Assembly: GCF_900067135.1 (NCBI RefSeq)
Contig: NZ_FJUR01000001.1
Location: forward strand, 1,491,501-1,555,500
DNA length: 64,000 nt
Direction of reading: 5' to 3'
DNA from: Rhizobium sp. 9140
Lineage (GTDB): Bacteria; Pseudomonadota; Alphaproteobacteria; Rhizobiales; Rhizobiaceae
Shown here: positions 18,711 through 27,230 of the stretch, in pieces
Layout of the letters: each line of letters opens with the position of its first letter
Position numbering within the stretch: the first letter of the stretch is position 1
Program-made: the position numbers and the translations under genes
The notes under the pieces: model-generated
Seen by the model: only the letters and a program-made list of their open reading frames with translations
Databases searched by the model: none
Told to the model about the DNA's origin: nothing

Positions 18711-20603
18711 TCAACTGCGTCCGAACAGGCGTTCGATATCGGCCAGCTTGATCTCGATATAGGTCGGCCGCCCGTGATTGCACTGGCCGGAGCCGGGCGT
18801 CGCTTCCATCTGGCGCAGGAGCGCGTTCATCTCCTCCGGCCGCAGCCGGCGACCCGAGCGCACGGAGCCGTGGCAGGCCATAGTGGCCGCAAGCGCTTCC
18901 AGCCGGCCGGACAGGCCGTTGGCCGTGTCCCATTCCGCCAGCTCGTCGGCCAACTGCCGGATGAGCCCTGCCGCATCGATCTCGCCCAGCATAGCCGGCG
19001 TTTCGCGCACGGCGACCGCGCCCGGGCCGAAGCGCTTGATGGTGAGCCCAAGCCTGGAAAGCTCTTCGGCATGCACCATCAGACGGTCGCAATCGTCCTC
19101 CGCGAGATCGACGATATCGGGGATCAGCAGCGCCTGCGCGGGCAGGGCGTTCGTCGAGAGCCCCTTGCGCAGGTTCTCGTAGACGAGCCGTTCATGCGCG
19201 GCATGCTGGTCGACGATCACGAGCCCGTCGCCCGTCTGCGCGACGATGTAGTTTTCATGCAACTGCGCCCGCGCCGCGCCCAGCGGGTGCTCCGGCAGTG
19301 CCGTCTCGGGCACCATCGACTGCGATGCCGAAGGCTCCGGCGTCATCCTTGCGGTCGGCGCAAACGATCCGAAGGCGGCCTGCGCCGCTTCCCCGAACCC
19401 GCGCCCGCCCGTCTCCAGTGGCCGGTAGGGCGAACGCTCCGCCGCCCAGGGGGCCGAGGGCGCCTGTCCATACCCCGTCGTCTGGCTATACCCGGTCTGG
19501 CCACCATAACCGCCGGGGGAACGGGCGGCAGAGGCGAAACCTGAACCGGACCCAGGGGCTGAAGCTTCCGGCCGGAAGGCGTTCACGAGCCCGCGCGCGC
19601 CGAGCGTCGAGGACCGGTCGCCGTCGGCCGCCAGCGCCTGACGGATGGCGCCGACGATGAGGCCGCGCACGAGGCCCGGATCGCGGAAGCGGACGTCCGA
19701 CTTTGCCGGATGCACGTTCACATCCACCAGCGCCGGGTCGATCGTGATCGACAGCACGGCGACAGGATAGCGCCCGTGCGGAATGGTTTCGGCATAGGCG
19801 CCGCGCAGGGCCGAGAAGATCAGCTTGTCCTGCACCGGCCGACCGTTGACGAACACATACTGGTGCAGCGAATTGCCCCGGTTGAAGGTGGGCACGCCGG
19901 CAAAGCCGGTCAGCCGGACCTCGTCGCGCTCGGCATCGATCTCGATCGCATTGTCGCGGAAGTCGCGGCCGAGCACCTGTGCGATGCGCGCCAGACGGTC
20001 GTCGCCGGTTGCGGGAAATTCGAGCGTCGTGCGGTCTGGCCCCGACAGCAGGAAGCGTACGCCCGGAAACGCGATCGCCATGCGCCGCACCACCTCGGAA
20101 ATCGCCGCCGCCTCGGCCCGCTCCGTCTTCATGAATTTCAGCCGGGCGGGGGTCGCGAAGAACAGGTCGCGCACCTCCACAACCGTGCCATGGTTCGCCG
20201 GCGTCGGCCGCACGGCCTGCACCACCCCGCCATGCACGGCGATCTCGGCGCCATGGTCGCTGCCGGGCGGCCGGCTCGCGATCGTCAGCCGCGCGACGGA
20301 TCCGATCGACGGCAGCGCCTCGCCGCGAAAGCCGAGCGTGCGGATATCGAACAGGCCGCCGCCGAGCTTGGAGGTGCAGTGCCGCCGCACGGCGAGCGCG
20401 AGGTCTTCCGGTCCCATGCCGCAGCCATTGTCGACCACGCGCAGCAGCGTCTTGCCGCCGCCGGCGGTGGCGATCTCGACGCGTGTGGCGCCGGCATCGA
20501 GCGCATTCTCGATCAGCTCCTTGGCAGCGCTCGCCGGCCGCTCGATGACTTCGCCGGCAGCGATCTGGTTGATGAGCGTTTCGGAAAGAAGGGTAATGGC
20601 CAT
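18711..20603 (-). CDS. mutL: DNA mismatch repair protein MutL (endonuclease type)
   Basis: MutL couples MutS mismatch recognition to strand incision. This 630-residue protein starts at 20603, with GGAGAA upstream. The GHKL ATPase has [11 protein letters not shown] at 29-39, D-N-G-C-G-M at 58-63 and G-F-R-G-E-A-L at 91-97. A proline/glycine-rich linker covers about 335-440. The C-terminal domain keeps the metal-dependent nuclease motif [12 protein letters not shown] (465-476), A-C-H-G-S-V-R-S-G (576-584) and Q-C-N-H-G-R-P (607-613), so it should nick DNA itself. Confidence 0.96.
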   Translation of the reverse strand: MAITLLSETLINQIAAGEVIERPASAAKELIENALDAGATRVEIATAGGGKTLLRVVDNGCGMGPEDLALAVRRHCTSKLGGGLFDIRTLGFRGEALPSIGSVARLTIASRPPGSDHGAEIAVHGGVVQAVRPTPANHGTVVEVRDLFFATPARLKFMKTERAEAAAISEVVRRMAIAFPGVRFLLSGPDRTTLEFPATGDDRLARIAQVLGRDFRDNAIEIDAERDEVRLTGFAGVPTFNRGNSLHQYVFVNGRPVQDKLIFSALRGAYAETIPHGRYPVAVLSITIDPALVDVNVHPAKSDVRFRDPGLVRGLIVGAIRQALAADGDRSSTLGARGLVNAFRPEASAPGSGSGFASAARSPGGYGGQTGYSQTTGYGQAPSAPWAAERSPYRPLETGGRGFGEAAQAAFGSFAPTARMTPEPSASQSMVPETALPEHPLGAARAQLHENYIVAQTGDGLVIVDQHAAHERLVYENLRKGLSTNALPAQALLIPDIVDLAEDDCDRLMVHAEELSRLGLTIKRFGPGAVAVRETPAMLGEIDAAGLIRQLADELAEWDTANGLSGRLEALAATMACHGSVRSGRRLRPEEMNALLRQMEATPGSGQCNHGRPTYIEIKLADIERLFGRS

Positions 20604-20725
20604 GCTGCATTCTCCGCCATTCCCGCTCCCCCGCCAAGGACCGGATCGCGGCTCGGCCGGGATATCCCCTGTGAGATCCGAAAAGGGACGAAGACGGGCA
20701 GTAACGCGCAAGGGTTCTCGAGGGT

Positions 20726-20740
20726 TTAAGGGAGCATTAA
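20726..20740. promoter_or_regulatory. CtrA-like full site TTAA-N7-TTAA
   Basis: TTAA at 20726-20729 and TTAA at 20737-20740 are separated by exactly seven bases, the spacing of the CtrA cell-cycle regulator site. It is 123 bases upstream of mutL and about 300 bases upstream of the PAS-receiver gene. AT-rich tetranucleotide pairs are rare in this GC-rich DNA. Binding is inferred only. Confidence 0.35.
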
Positions 20741-20990
20741 GCCCGCTGTGGCATGGTTGACGTTGGGCCAAGGCAGCCGGAACGGTCGACAGGACACCGG
20801 GTGCTACTGCCGGAGGGACATGCAGCATTGGCGTTGCCGGCGAACATGACCCGACGGGACGGACGAAAAGATGTCGCAGCCATTCCCGTTTCCGGGCGGG
20901 TGCTGCGCCGGAGCGATCGTGCTGCTGACCGCGCGCTCCCGGAGAAAACGCCATGCCCGGTAAAGGGTCATGACGTCGGCATGTTCCCGA

Positions 20991-21022
20991 CAATGCTCGC
21001 CAGGCCCGTCAATGCTCGCCAG
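20991..21022 (+). repeat. 13-bp direct repeat upstream of the PAS-receiver gene
   Basis: CAATGCTCGCCAG occurs at 20991-21003 and again at 21010-21022, a 19-bp period, ending 16 bases before the start codon at 21039. It could be a regulator site or a recent slippage duplication. Confidence 0.6.
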
Positions 21023-21038
21023 AAATGTGAGGCCGTGA

Positions 21039-22829
21039 ATGAATGATGTCGCGTCATCTGGCGCAGCTGTCCAGCTCTCTCTGCTGGAGGCGGTCTCGGA
21101 TGCGCTGGGCCTGGCGATTTTCGTGTGCGACCGCAACGACGAATTGATCTTTGCCAGCAAGCCGATTCAACAGTTCTATCCCGTCGAGGATCGCTTTCTC
21201 GCACGCGGCACGCGGCTGCGCGATTTCTTGGGGGCCGTGTTCGATCTCGGCGTGCGTTCGGGAACGGCGACGGAACGCAGCCGCCGGCGCGTGAACCGCG
21301 AAGAATGGATTTCCGCGCGCGTCTCCCTTCACTGGCGCGAGCGCTACGAGGTGGTCGAGCGCATCGCCCGCCAGCGCTGGATCAATGTGCGCAAGCGCCG
21401 GCTGGCCAGCGGCCTCTGCGTCGTCGCCCTGACCGAAGTCTCCGAGCAGAAGAAAAAGGAAGAGCAGATTCAGCTCGACGTCGAGCGCATGGAGATGACG
21501 GAAGGCATTCTCGACAGTCTGCCCAACCCGATCTGTGTGAAGGATCGAAGCCTCAAGTATATCGGTGTCAACAAGGCCTTCTGCGACCTGCATGGCATGA
21601 CGCCCGACCAGATTCTCGGGCGCTCCGTCTGGGATCTCATCGAACCCGAGCTCGCCGAGAAATTCGAGACGTCCGATCGCATGGTGCTGGAAACCGGACG
21701 CGAACACAGCCTGCCGGAACAGATCGTGCGGGCAAACGGCGACGATTGCTGGGTGGTGACACACAAATTCCGCGTCGGCAATGCGCATCGCGGCCTTCTC
21801 GTGACCTGCATGAACGACGTCACGGATATCGTCGTCGGCTATGACGATGGCGTGGTCTCGCCGGAAATGGCGAAAAACCTCGCTGTTGCGCGATATGATG
21901 CGTTCGAGCCGGCACAGAACTGCCACGACCCCTATCAGGCGCTGGACCTGCACGTCCTCGCCCAGACCGCTGAGGCGCCGACGCCGCAGGGCATGGCGGC
22001 TCCGCAACGGACAACCGAAGCCGCCGAGCTTGTCGTCGCCGGTCGCATCCTCGTCATGACGCCGGATGCGACCGTCGAGACGCGTCTGCTCTCGGTCCTG
22101 TCGAAGCGCGGCCATGAAGTCTGCGCGCTCAGCTCCGCGCCGGAGATGACGGCGTTTCTCGACGCTATCCGCGAGGCGAACCTCTCCCTCGACCTCGTTC
22201 TCATCGATCCGGCCCTTGCCGACCTCAAGGCGACATTGGAGACGGCTGCCGGTCCGCCAGGCATCGTTTTCGATCCATCCTGGGCGGAAGAGGCGTTGGC
22301 AGACCACGTTCTTGCGTCGTTCACGATACGGGAAACGGCAGGGAACTTGCCGATACCTGCCGCGCCCGCCGCCACCCTGCAATCTCCCGCCGACTGGGAT
22401 ATCGTCCTGCCGGTCACAGAGCGCCCGACCTCCGATATCGACGTCCTCGTTGCCGAAGATAATGATATCAACCAATTCGTCTTCTCCCAGATCCTCGAAG
22501 GTCTCGGCCTATCCTACCGGATCGCCGCCAATGGCGAGGAAGCCGTCCGCTTCTGGCAGCAGTTCCACCCGCGACTCATCTTCATGGACGTCTCCATGCC
22601 GGTCATGAACGGCTTTGACGCGACACGGGCCATCCGGGCGGCAGAAGCGCACCTGTCGTCCCGCACGCCGATCGTCGCGGTGACGACGCAGGCCCTCGAC
22701 ATCGACCTGGAACACGCGCGCGCTGCCGGCATGGATGACCATATCGTCAAGCCGATTAGCCCCGACATGATCGAGCGGGTGCGAAACCGCTACCTTCAGG
22801 ACAGCAGCGATCATCGCCAGCAGCGCTGA
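21039..22829 (+). CDS. PAS-PAS-pseudoreceiver-receiver signalling protein without a kinase domain
   Basis: This 596-residue soluble protein has an N-terminal PAS-like domain (about 15-130), a short coiled linker (135-155), a clear PAS domain at about 153-265 (I-L-D-S-L-P-N-P-I-C-V-K-D-R) and a degenerate receiver-like domain at about 335-430, which lacks the acidic pair. A complete receiver domain at about 466-585 has D473/D475, the phosphoacceptor Asp517 in F-M-D-V-S-M-P-V-M-N-G, T549/T550 and Lys571. No HisKA, HATPase or output domain is present. It must receive phosphate from another kinase or phosphotransferase and signal by protein contact. The GNDEF-EAL gene follows. Confidence 0.85.
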   Translation: MNDVASSGAAVQLSLLEAVSDALGLAIFVCDRNDELIFASKPIQQFYPVEDRFLARGTRLRDFLGAVFDLGVRSGTATERSRRRVNREEWISARVSLHWRERYEVVERIARQRWINVRKRRLASGLCVVALTEVSEQKKKEEQIQLDVERMEMTEGILDSLPNPICVKDRSLKYIGVNKAFCDLHGMTPDQILGRSVWDLIEPELAEKFETSDRMVLETGREHSLPEQIVRANGDDCWVVTHKFRVGNAHRGLLVTCMNDVTDIVVGYDDGVVSPEMAKNLAVARYDAFEPAQNCHDPYQALDLHVLAQTAEAPTPQGMAAPQRTTEAAELVVAGRILVMTPDATVETRLLSVLSKRGHEVCALSSAPEMTAFLDAIREANLSLDLVLIDPALADLKATLETAAGPPGIVFDPSWAEEALADHVLASFTIRETAGNLPIPAAPAATLQSPADWDIVLPVTERPTSDIDVLVAEDNDINQFVFSQILEGLGLSYRIAANGEEAVRFWQQFHPRLIFMDVSMPVMNGFDATRAIRAAEAHLSSRTPIVAVTTQALDIDLEHARAAGMDDHIVKPISPDMIERVRNRYLQDSSDHRQQR

Positions 22830-23006
22830 CACGTCTTGCACGATAGTGGATGGATTCTTGCACCTTCAGGTATAGAGAACGTTCTTTCCTTCGTGTTCTT
22901 GCAAGTGATACGAGAATTAGGGATATAGACTGTTGCAATTTCTTAACGGTGTGGTCCCATGGTCCACGCAGTCAGCGTGGCGACCAAAATATGCAGGACC
23001 TCCGCA

Positions 23007-24503
23007 ATGGATCAGGACGAAACAGCTTCGCGCCAGAAAGGTCGGTCACGCCTTACGGAGACGAGCCAGCGAGAGCGGCAGGCTGCGATGCCTCAGAGCC
23101 GTCGTGATGTCTCCCCGGAACATGATCCGCACGACATCGGCGGTCCTGCGCTCGACCGCCACTCTCGCGATCTTCATGCCCGCGATCTTCATGCCCTGGC
23201 CTTCATCGATCCTCTGACGGACCTTGGCAATTCCCACCGGCTGCGGGAAAAAGTGCGCGAAATTGCGATGGAGCGCTCTGCCGATCCGGCACCGTTCACG
23301 ATCGGTCTTGCCAATCTCGACGGCTTCAAGCCGCTCAACGATCTCTTCGGCCACGCGGCGGGCAACGAGATCCTCTATCAGGTCGCCCGCCGGCTGGAAG
23401 CCTGCATGCCCGATGGCGCGACCGTCATCCGCATGGGCAATGACGAGTTCGCCTTCGTGCTGCCGCTCGTTTTCGAGCGCAAGGGCGCCGAGAAGATCGG
23501 CCATATGCTGAAGGAGGTGCTGCAGGCACCGTTCGAACTGGCGGAGCGCACGGTGCGTCTCTCCGCCTCTTTCGGCTTCGCGGTCTATCCCTTTGCCGGC
23601 GAGGCCTATGACGACCTTCTGAAGAGCGCGGATACCGCGCTCTATCGCTCGAAGCGTCGCGGCCGCGGGCAGATTACCGTCTATTCCCAGGAAATCGCTC
23701 AGGAAATGCGGCGCGCGACGCTGCTGGAGCAGGCGCTGCGCAACGCCATCATCGCCGATGAGATCGACGTGCATTTCCAGCCGATCGTAAGCCTCGACAC
23801 CGACATGGTGGTCGGTTTCGAAGCACTGGCGCGCTGGTGCGACAGCGATCTCGGCTATGTCTCGCCGGCCGTCTTCGTACCGCTCGCCGAAGAGCGCGGC
23901 TTCATTGACGCCCTGTCTGAAACCTTGTTGCGCAAGGCGGCCGAGGCGGCCTTGCTCTGGCCGAAGGAACTGTTTCTCTCGTTCAACCTGTCCTCGGCCC
24001 AGCTCATGGACCTTGCGACCAGCAGCACGGTGCTCGCCATCATCCATCGGGTCGGCCTCGATCCGCGGCGCCTGGAACTCGAGATCACCGAAACGGCGAT
24101 GATGCGCGATGCCGACATGGCGCAGAAGATCGTGCAGGAACTACGCGACGCCGGCGTGCGGATTTCGCTCGATGATTTTGGGACCGGACAGTCGAGCCTC
24201 GGCCGCCTTCGGGACTTCACCTTCGACAAGGTGAAGATCGACCGCTCATTTGTCTGCCGCATCGTCAACGATCGCGCCTCCGAGCACATCATCCGGGCGA
24301 TCGTCACCATGTGCGATGGCCTGGGTCTCCAGGTCGTTGCGGAGGGCATCGAGGATTTCGCCGAAGCGCTGATACTCAAGGGGCTCGGCTGCGGCATGGG
24401 GCAGGGGTACTTCTACGGCAAGCCGGCTGACGCCACGGCGACGCTGCGGTATCTCCGCGAACGCTATGGCGACACGGACACCAAGCGACCTATTGCCATC
24501 TAA
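23007..24503 (+). CDS. GGDEF-EAL protein, degenerate cyclase and probable c-di-GMP phosphodiesterase
   Basis: This 498-residue protein starts at 23007, with AGGA eight bases upstream; 22959 is a weaker alternative. The N-terminus is polar and has no membrane segment. The GGDEF domain (about 68-225) carries G-N-D-E-F at 144-148 in place of GGDEF, so cyclase activity is doubtful. The EAL domain (about 240-490) keeps E272 in F-E-A-L-A-R-W, N327, L-E-I-T-E, D-D-F-G-T-G at 389-394, K-I-D-R-S-F-V at 410-416 and E446. It should therefore hydrolyse c-di-GMP. It probably works downstream of the adjacent PAS-receiver protein. Confidence 0.9.
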   Translation: MDQDETASRQKGRSRLTETSQRERQAAMPQSRRDVSPEHDPHDIGGPALDRHSRDLHARDLHALAFIDPLTDLGNSHRLREKVREIAMERSADPAPFTIGLANLDGFKPLNDLFGHAAGNEILYQVARRLEACMPDGATVIRMGNDEFAFVLPLVFERKGAEKIGHMLKEVLQAPFELAERTVRLSASFGFAVYPFAGEAYDDLLKSADTALYRSKRRGRGQITVYSQEIAQEMRRATLLEQALRNAIIADEIDVHFQPIVSLDTDMVVGFEALARWCDSDLGYVSPAVFVPLAEERGFIDALSETLLRKAAEAALLWPKELFLSFNLSSAQLMDLATSSTVLAIIHRVGLDPRRLELEITETAMMRDADMAQKIVQELRDAGVRISLDDFGTGQSSLGRLRDFTFDKVKIDRSFVCRIVNDRASEHIIRAIVTMCDGLGLQVVAEGIEDFAEALILKGLGCGMGQGYFYGKPADATATLRYLRERYGDTDTKRPIAI

Positions 24504-24529
24504 TCCCTTAAGTTGTCTGAATGAACGAA

Positions 24530-24555
24530 AACGGCGATGCTTTCGCACCGCCGTT
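24530..24555 (-). terminator. Terminator of the PRC-barrel gene
   Basis: An inverted repeat AACGGCG / CGCCGTT with a 12-base loop lies in the 73-bp gap between converging genes. On the minus strand the stem is followed by TTTTCGTTC, giving a short T-run. The position, 21 bases after the stop of the PRC-barrel gene, fits a rho-independent terminator. Confidence 0.6.
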
Positions 24556-24576
24556 CGGTAAGCCGCGTTTAGCGGA

Positions 24577-25200
24577 TTACGGGGTCGTCGTGGCCGGCTG
24601 GCCGGCAGGGGCAGCGCCACCGGCCGGAGCCATCGTATTGTTGCCAGCAGGTGCCATCGGGGTCGTCGACGAGGTCGTCGAGCCGTCGACCGGTGTCGCC
24701 GAGTTCTGTTCAGCGACCTGTGCGGCCTTCGTCTTGAACTCCGGTGCAGCCTTCAGCGTATCGGCCGTTTCGGTGGTCGTCAGCTTCAGGTCGTCGGAGT
24801 TCGGAACTTCTGCGACGGTAACCTTGTCGAGCGGCACGGCAACGTTCTTTTCGCCGATGCCCAGGAACCCGCCGACGCCGATCACAGCTGCCTCGACTGA
24901 GCCATCCTTGGAGAAGATCATATCGTTGATTTCGCCGATGCTTTCATCCGAAGAATTGTAGACCGACTGGCCAAGATAGGTGCTGGCAGCGATCTGGTCG
25001 GCACCTTGCTCGGTGATATAACCGCCGGCGGCGGCCTGATCGCCCGACGGCGCGGCAGTTGCGGCGGGCGCCTGATCGGTTGCCATCGGCGCGGCCGGTG
25101 CCGGCTGTACGGCATCCTGTGCGGAGGCAAACGGTGCAAAGGCGGCAATGCCGGCAAAGAGGGCGCCGGCGGCGACGGAAGTAACGAGCTTGTTGGTCAT
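24577..25200 (-). CDS. Exported PRC-barrel domain protein
   Basis: This 207-residue protein starts at 25200 with AAGGAAGG upstream. A signal peptide runs to about residue 27 (A-P-F-A-S-A-Q-D). A Pro/Ala-rich spacer leads to a PRC-barrel domain at about 70-130 (Y-L-G-Q-S-V-Y-N-S-S-D-E-S-I-G-E-I). The tail is rich in Thr, Pro and Ala. PRC-barrel proteins of this kind are common members of the alphaproteobacterial general stress response, and the promoter found upstream supports that. The exact role in the periplasm is unknown. Confidence 0.88.
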   Translation of the reverse strand: MTNKLVTSVAAGALFAGIAAFAPFASAQDAVQPAPAAPMATDQAPAATAAPSGDQAAAGGYITEQGADQIAASTYLGQSVYNSSDESIGEINDMIFSKDGSVEAAVIGVGGFLGIGEKNVAVPLDKVTVAEVPNSDDLKLTTTETADTLKAAPEFKTKAAQVAEQNSATPVDGSTTSSTTPMAPAGNNTMAPAGGAAPAGQPATTTP

Positions 25201-25276
25201 GATGTAACCTTCCTTTTCAGTTTCTTCTCGGATCGTGGCGCGGGGTTCAAACACGCCGCACCGGTGATGCTGAGAG

Positions 25277-25302
25277 AACGGCCTGTCCCGGAAAGTGGTT
25301 CC
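25277..25302 (-). promoter_or_regulatory. EcfG (RpoE2) general-stress promoter of the PRC-barrel gene
   Basis: On the minus strand GGAAC (25302-25298) and CGTT (25280-25277) are separated by exactly 17 bases, matching the alphaproteobacterial EcfG consensus GGAAC-N16/17-CGTT. It lies about 77 bases upstream of the start codon at 25200 and directly beside the ilvD-type terminator. Confidence 0.75.
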
Positions 25303-25303
25303 G

Positions 25304-25342
25304 AAAAAAAATGGCCCGCCGAAAGCGGAACTTTCGACGGGC
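25304..25342 (-). terminator. Rho-independent terminator of the sugar-acid operon
   Basis: On the minus strand a stem CCCGTCGAAAG / CTTTCGGCGGG with a five-base loop is followed within two bases by eight consecutive T. It lies just over 40 bases after the stop of the dehydratase gene at 25386. Confidence 0.88.
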
Positions 25343-25385
25343 GATAAGGTAAGTGAAGATCGACCAAATAAATGGCGGAGTCCGG

Positions 25386-27113
25386 TCAGTGGCTCTCGCG
25401 AAACACCTCGCTGCCGCTGCCCCCGACGAGAAAATCGAGATCAGCGCCCTTGTCGGCTTGGAGAACGGTGTCCTGATAGAGCTTGTAATAGCCGCGCGTC
25501 CACTTCGGCTCCGGCGGCACCCAGGCCGCCATGCGCGCTGCGAACTCGGCTTCTGATATCATCAGGTTCAGTTCGCCCTTCAGCGTGTCGAGACGGATCC
25601 TGTCGCCGGTCTTCACGATAGCGAGCGGCCCGCCGGCGTTGGCCTCGGGGCTGACATGCAGCACCACGGTGCCGAAGGCGGTGCCGGACATGCGGGCATC
25701 GGAAATGCGCACCATGTCGCGCACGCCCTTTTCCACCAGGCGCCTCGGGATCGGCATATTGCCGACCTCCGCCATGCCGGGATAGCCCTTGGGGCCGCAG
25801 CCCTTCAGCACGAGGATCGTGTCTTCGGTCACATCAAGGTCGGGATCGTCGATCTGCGCCTTCATGTCCTCGATCGTCTCGAACACATGCGCCGGCCCCT
25901 CATGCACCAGCAGATGCTCGCTGGCGGCCGAGGGCTTGATCACGGCGCCGTTGGGCGAGAGGTTGCCGCGCAGGATACGGATGCCGCCGGCCTTGCGGAG
26001 CGGGTTGTCGAGCGGCCGGATGACGTCGTCGTTGAAGACTTCGGCGTCCTTGTAATAGTCCGAGATGGGACAGCCGTAGACGGTGGGCGCGTCGGCATGC
26101 AGCATGTCCTGAATGCGGTTCATTACGGCAGGCAGGCCGCCGGCATAGGCCAGATCCTCGATGAGATACTGGCCGGAGGGCATACAGTTGACGATGCAGG
26201 GAACCTGCGCGCCGACCCGGTCGAAATCGTCAAGCGTCAGATCGACGCCGGCGCGACCGGCGATGGCGAGCAGGTGCACGACGGCATTGGTCGATCCGCC
26301 GACGGCGGCATTGGCGACGATGCCGTTCTCGAAGTTCTTTTTGGTCAGGATCTTCGACAGGCGCAGGTCCTCATGCACCATATCGACGATCCGCTTGCCG
26401 GTCATGTGGCTGAGCGCCATGCGGCGCGCATCGACGGCGGGGAGCGCCGCGTTCAGCGGCAGCGACAGGCCCATGGCCTCCACAACGGATGCCATGGTCG
26501 TCGCCGTGCCCATGGTCATGCAGACGCCGGGCGAGCGTGACATGCCGCTTTCCGCCGCCATGAACTCTGCCAGGCTCATCTTGCCGGCGCGCACATCCTC
26601 GGAGAACTTCCACACATCCGTACCGGAGCCGATGTCCTTGCCGCGCCACTTGCCGTTCAGCATCGGCCCGGAGGAAACGACGATGGTCGGCAGATCGACG
26701 GAGGCCGCGCCCATCAGCTGGCCGGGCGTGGTCTTGTCGCAGCCGCCGAGCAATACGACGCCGTCGATGCCATAGGCGCGGATGGCCTCCTCGACGTCCA
26801 TGGCGAGCAGATTGCGAAACAGCATCGCCGTCGGTCGCATCTGCGTTTCGCCGAGAGAGGACACCGGGAACTCGACCGGAAAACCACCCGCCTCCCACAC
26901 GCCGCGCTTCACGCCTTCGGCGAGAATCCGCAGATGGCTGTTGCAGGGTGTGAGCTCCGACCATGTATTACAGATGCCGATGATCGGGCGCCCGTCGAAG
27001 GCATGATCCGGAAAGCCCTGATTCTTCATCCACGAGCGGTGAATGAACCCGTCCTTGTCGGTGCCGCCGTACCAGTGTCGGCTTCTCAGTTCCCGTTTCT
27101 TCTCGTCGCTCAT
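25386..27113 (-). CDS. IlvD/Edd family sugar-acid dehydratase (probable galactonate/arabonate dehydratase)
   Basis: This 575-residue enzyme dehydrates an aldonic acid to its 2-keto-3-deoxy acid. The [2Fe-2S] ligands are Cys57 (S-E-L-T-P-C-N), Cys125 (L-G-G-C-D-K-T-T-P) and Cys198 (S-P-G-V-C-M-T-M-G-T-A), and S-D-A-R-M-S-G-T-A-F-G-T carries the catalytic Ser. The H-W-Y-G-G-T N-terminus and overall pattern match the L-arabinonate dehydratase branch as I remember it, more than true IlvD. With the kinase and aldolase in the same operon the likely substrate is D-galactonate. AAAGGGAGG precedes the ATG. Confidence 0.88.
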   Translation of the reverse strand: MSDEKKRELRSRHWYGGTDKDGFIHRSWMKNQGFPDHAFDGRPIIGICNTWSELTPCNSHLRILAEGVKRGVWEAGGFPVEFPVSSLGETQMRPTAMLFRNLLAMDVEEAIRAYGIDGVVLLGGCDKTTPGQLMGAASVDLPTIVVSSGPMLNGKWRGKDIGSGTDVWKFSEDVRAGKMSLAEFMAAESGMSRSPGVCMTMGTATTMASVVEAMGLSLPLNAALPAVDARRMALSHMTGKRIVDMVHEDLRLSKILTKKNFENGIVANAAVGGSTNAVVHLLAIAGRAGVDLTLDDFDRVGAQVPCIVNCMPSGQYLIEDLAYAGGLPAVMNRIQDMLHADAPTVYGCPISDYYKDAEVFNDDVIRPLDNPLRKAGGIRILRGNLSPNGAVIKPSAASEHLLVHEGPAHVFETIEDMKAQIDDPDLDVTEDTILVLKGCGPKGYPGMAEVGNMPIPRRLVEKGVRDMVRISDARMSGTAFGTVVLHVSPEANAGGPLAIVKTGDRIRLDTLKGELNLMISEAEFAARMAAWVPPEPKWTRGYYKLYQDTVLQADKGADLDFLVGGSGSEVFRESH

Positions 27114-27155
27114 GGAAACCTCCCTTTGGCGCAGCGCTTCGGCCGTTCACCAATA

Positions 27156-27184
27156 ATCATACTTTTTACCGTTTCGACTGTAAA
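27156..27184 (-). promoter_or_regulatory. Strong sigma-70 promoter in front of the dehydratase gene
   Basis: On the minus strand TTTACA (27184-27179) and TATGAT (27161-27156) are spaced by 17 bases. It lies in the 117-bp gap after the lactonase gene, 43 bases from the dehydratase start, so the last operon gene can be transcribed independently. Confidence 0.72.
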
Positions 27185-27230
27185 TCGCCGATGACGCTTT
27201 CCTCCCGGCGCGCGCGATCGGCAGCAGTGA

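Larger units (their letters stand above)
20604..21038. other. 435-bp intergenic region with divergent regulatory signals
   Basis: The gap separates divergent mutL and the PAS-receiver gene. It holds a TTAA-N7-TTAA site at 20726-20740 and a 13-bp direct repeat at 20991-21022. Short open frames on both strands have no ribosome site and no recognisable product, and I do not call them genes. Confidence 0.6.

Noticed and set aside
22883..22912. Possible LexA site in front of the GNDEF-EAL gene
   Set aside because: Two GTTC blocks are present but separated by ten bases, not seven. The AGAACGTTCT palindrome may be another regulator's site.
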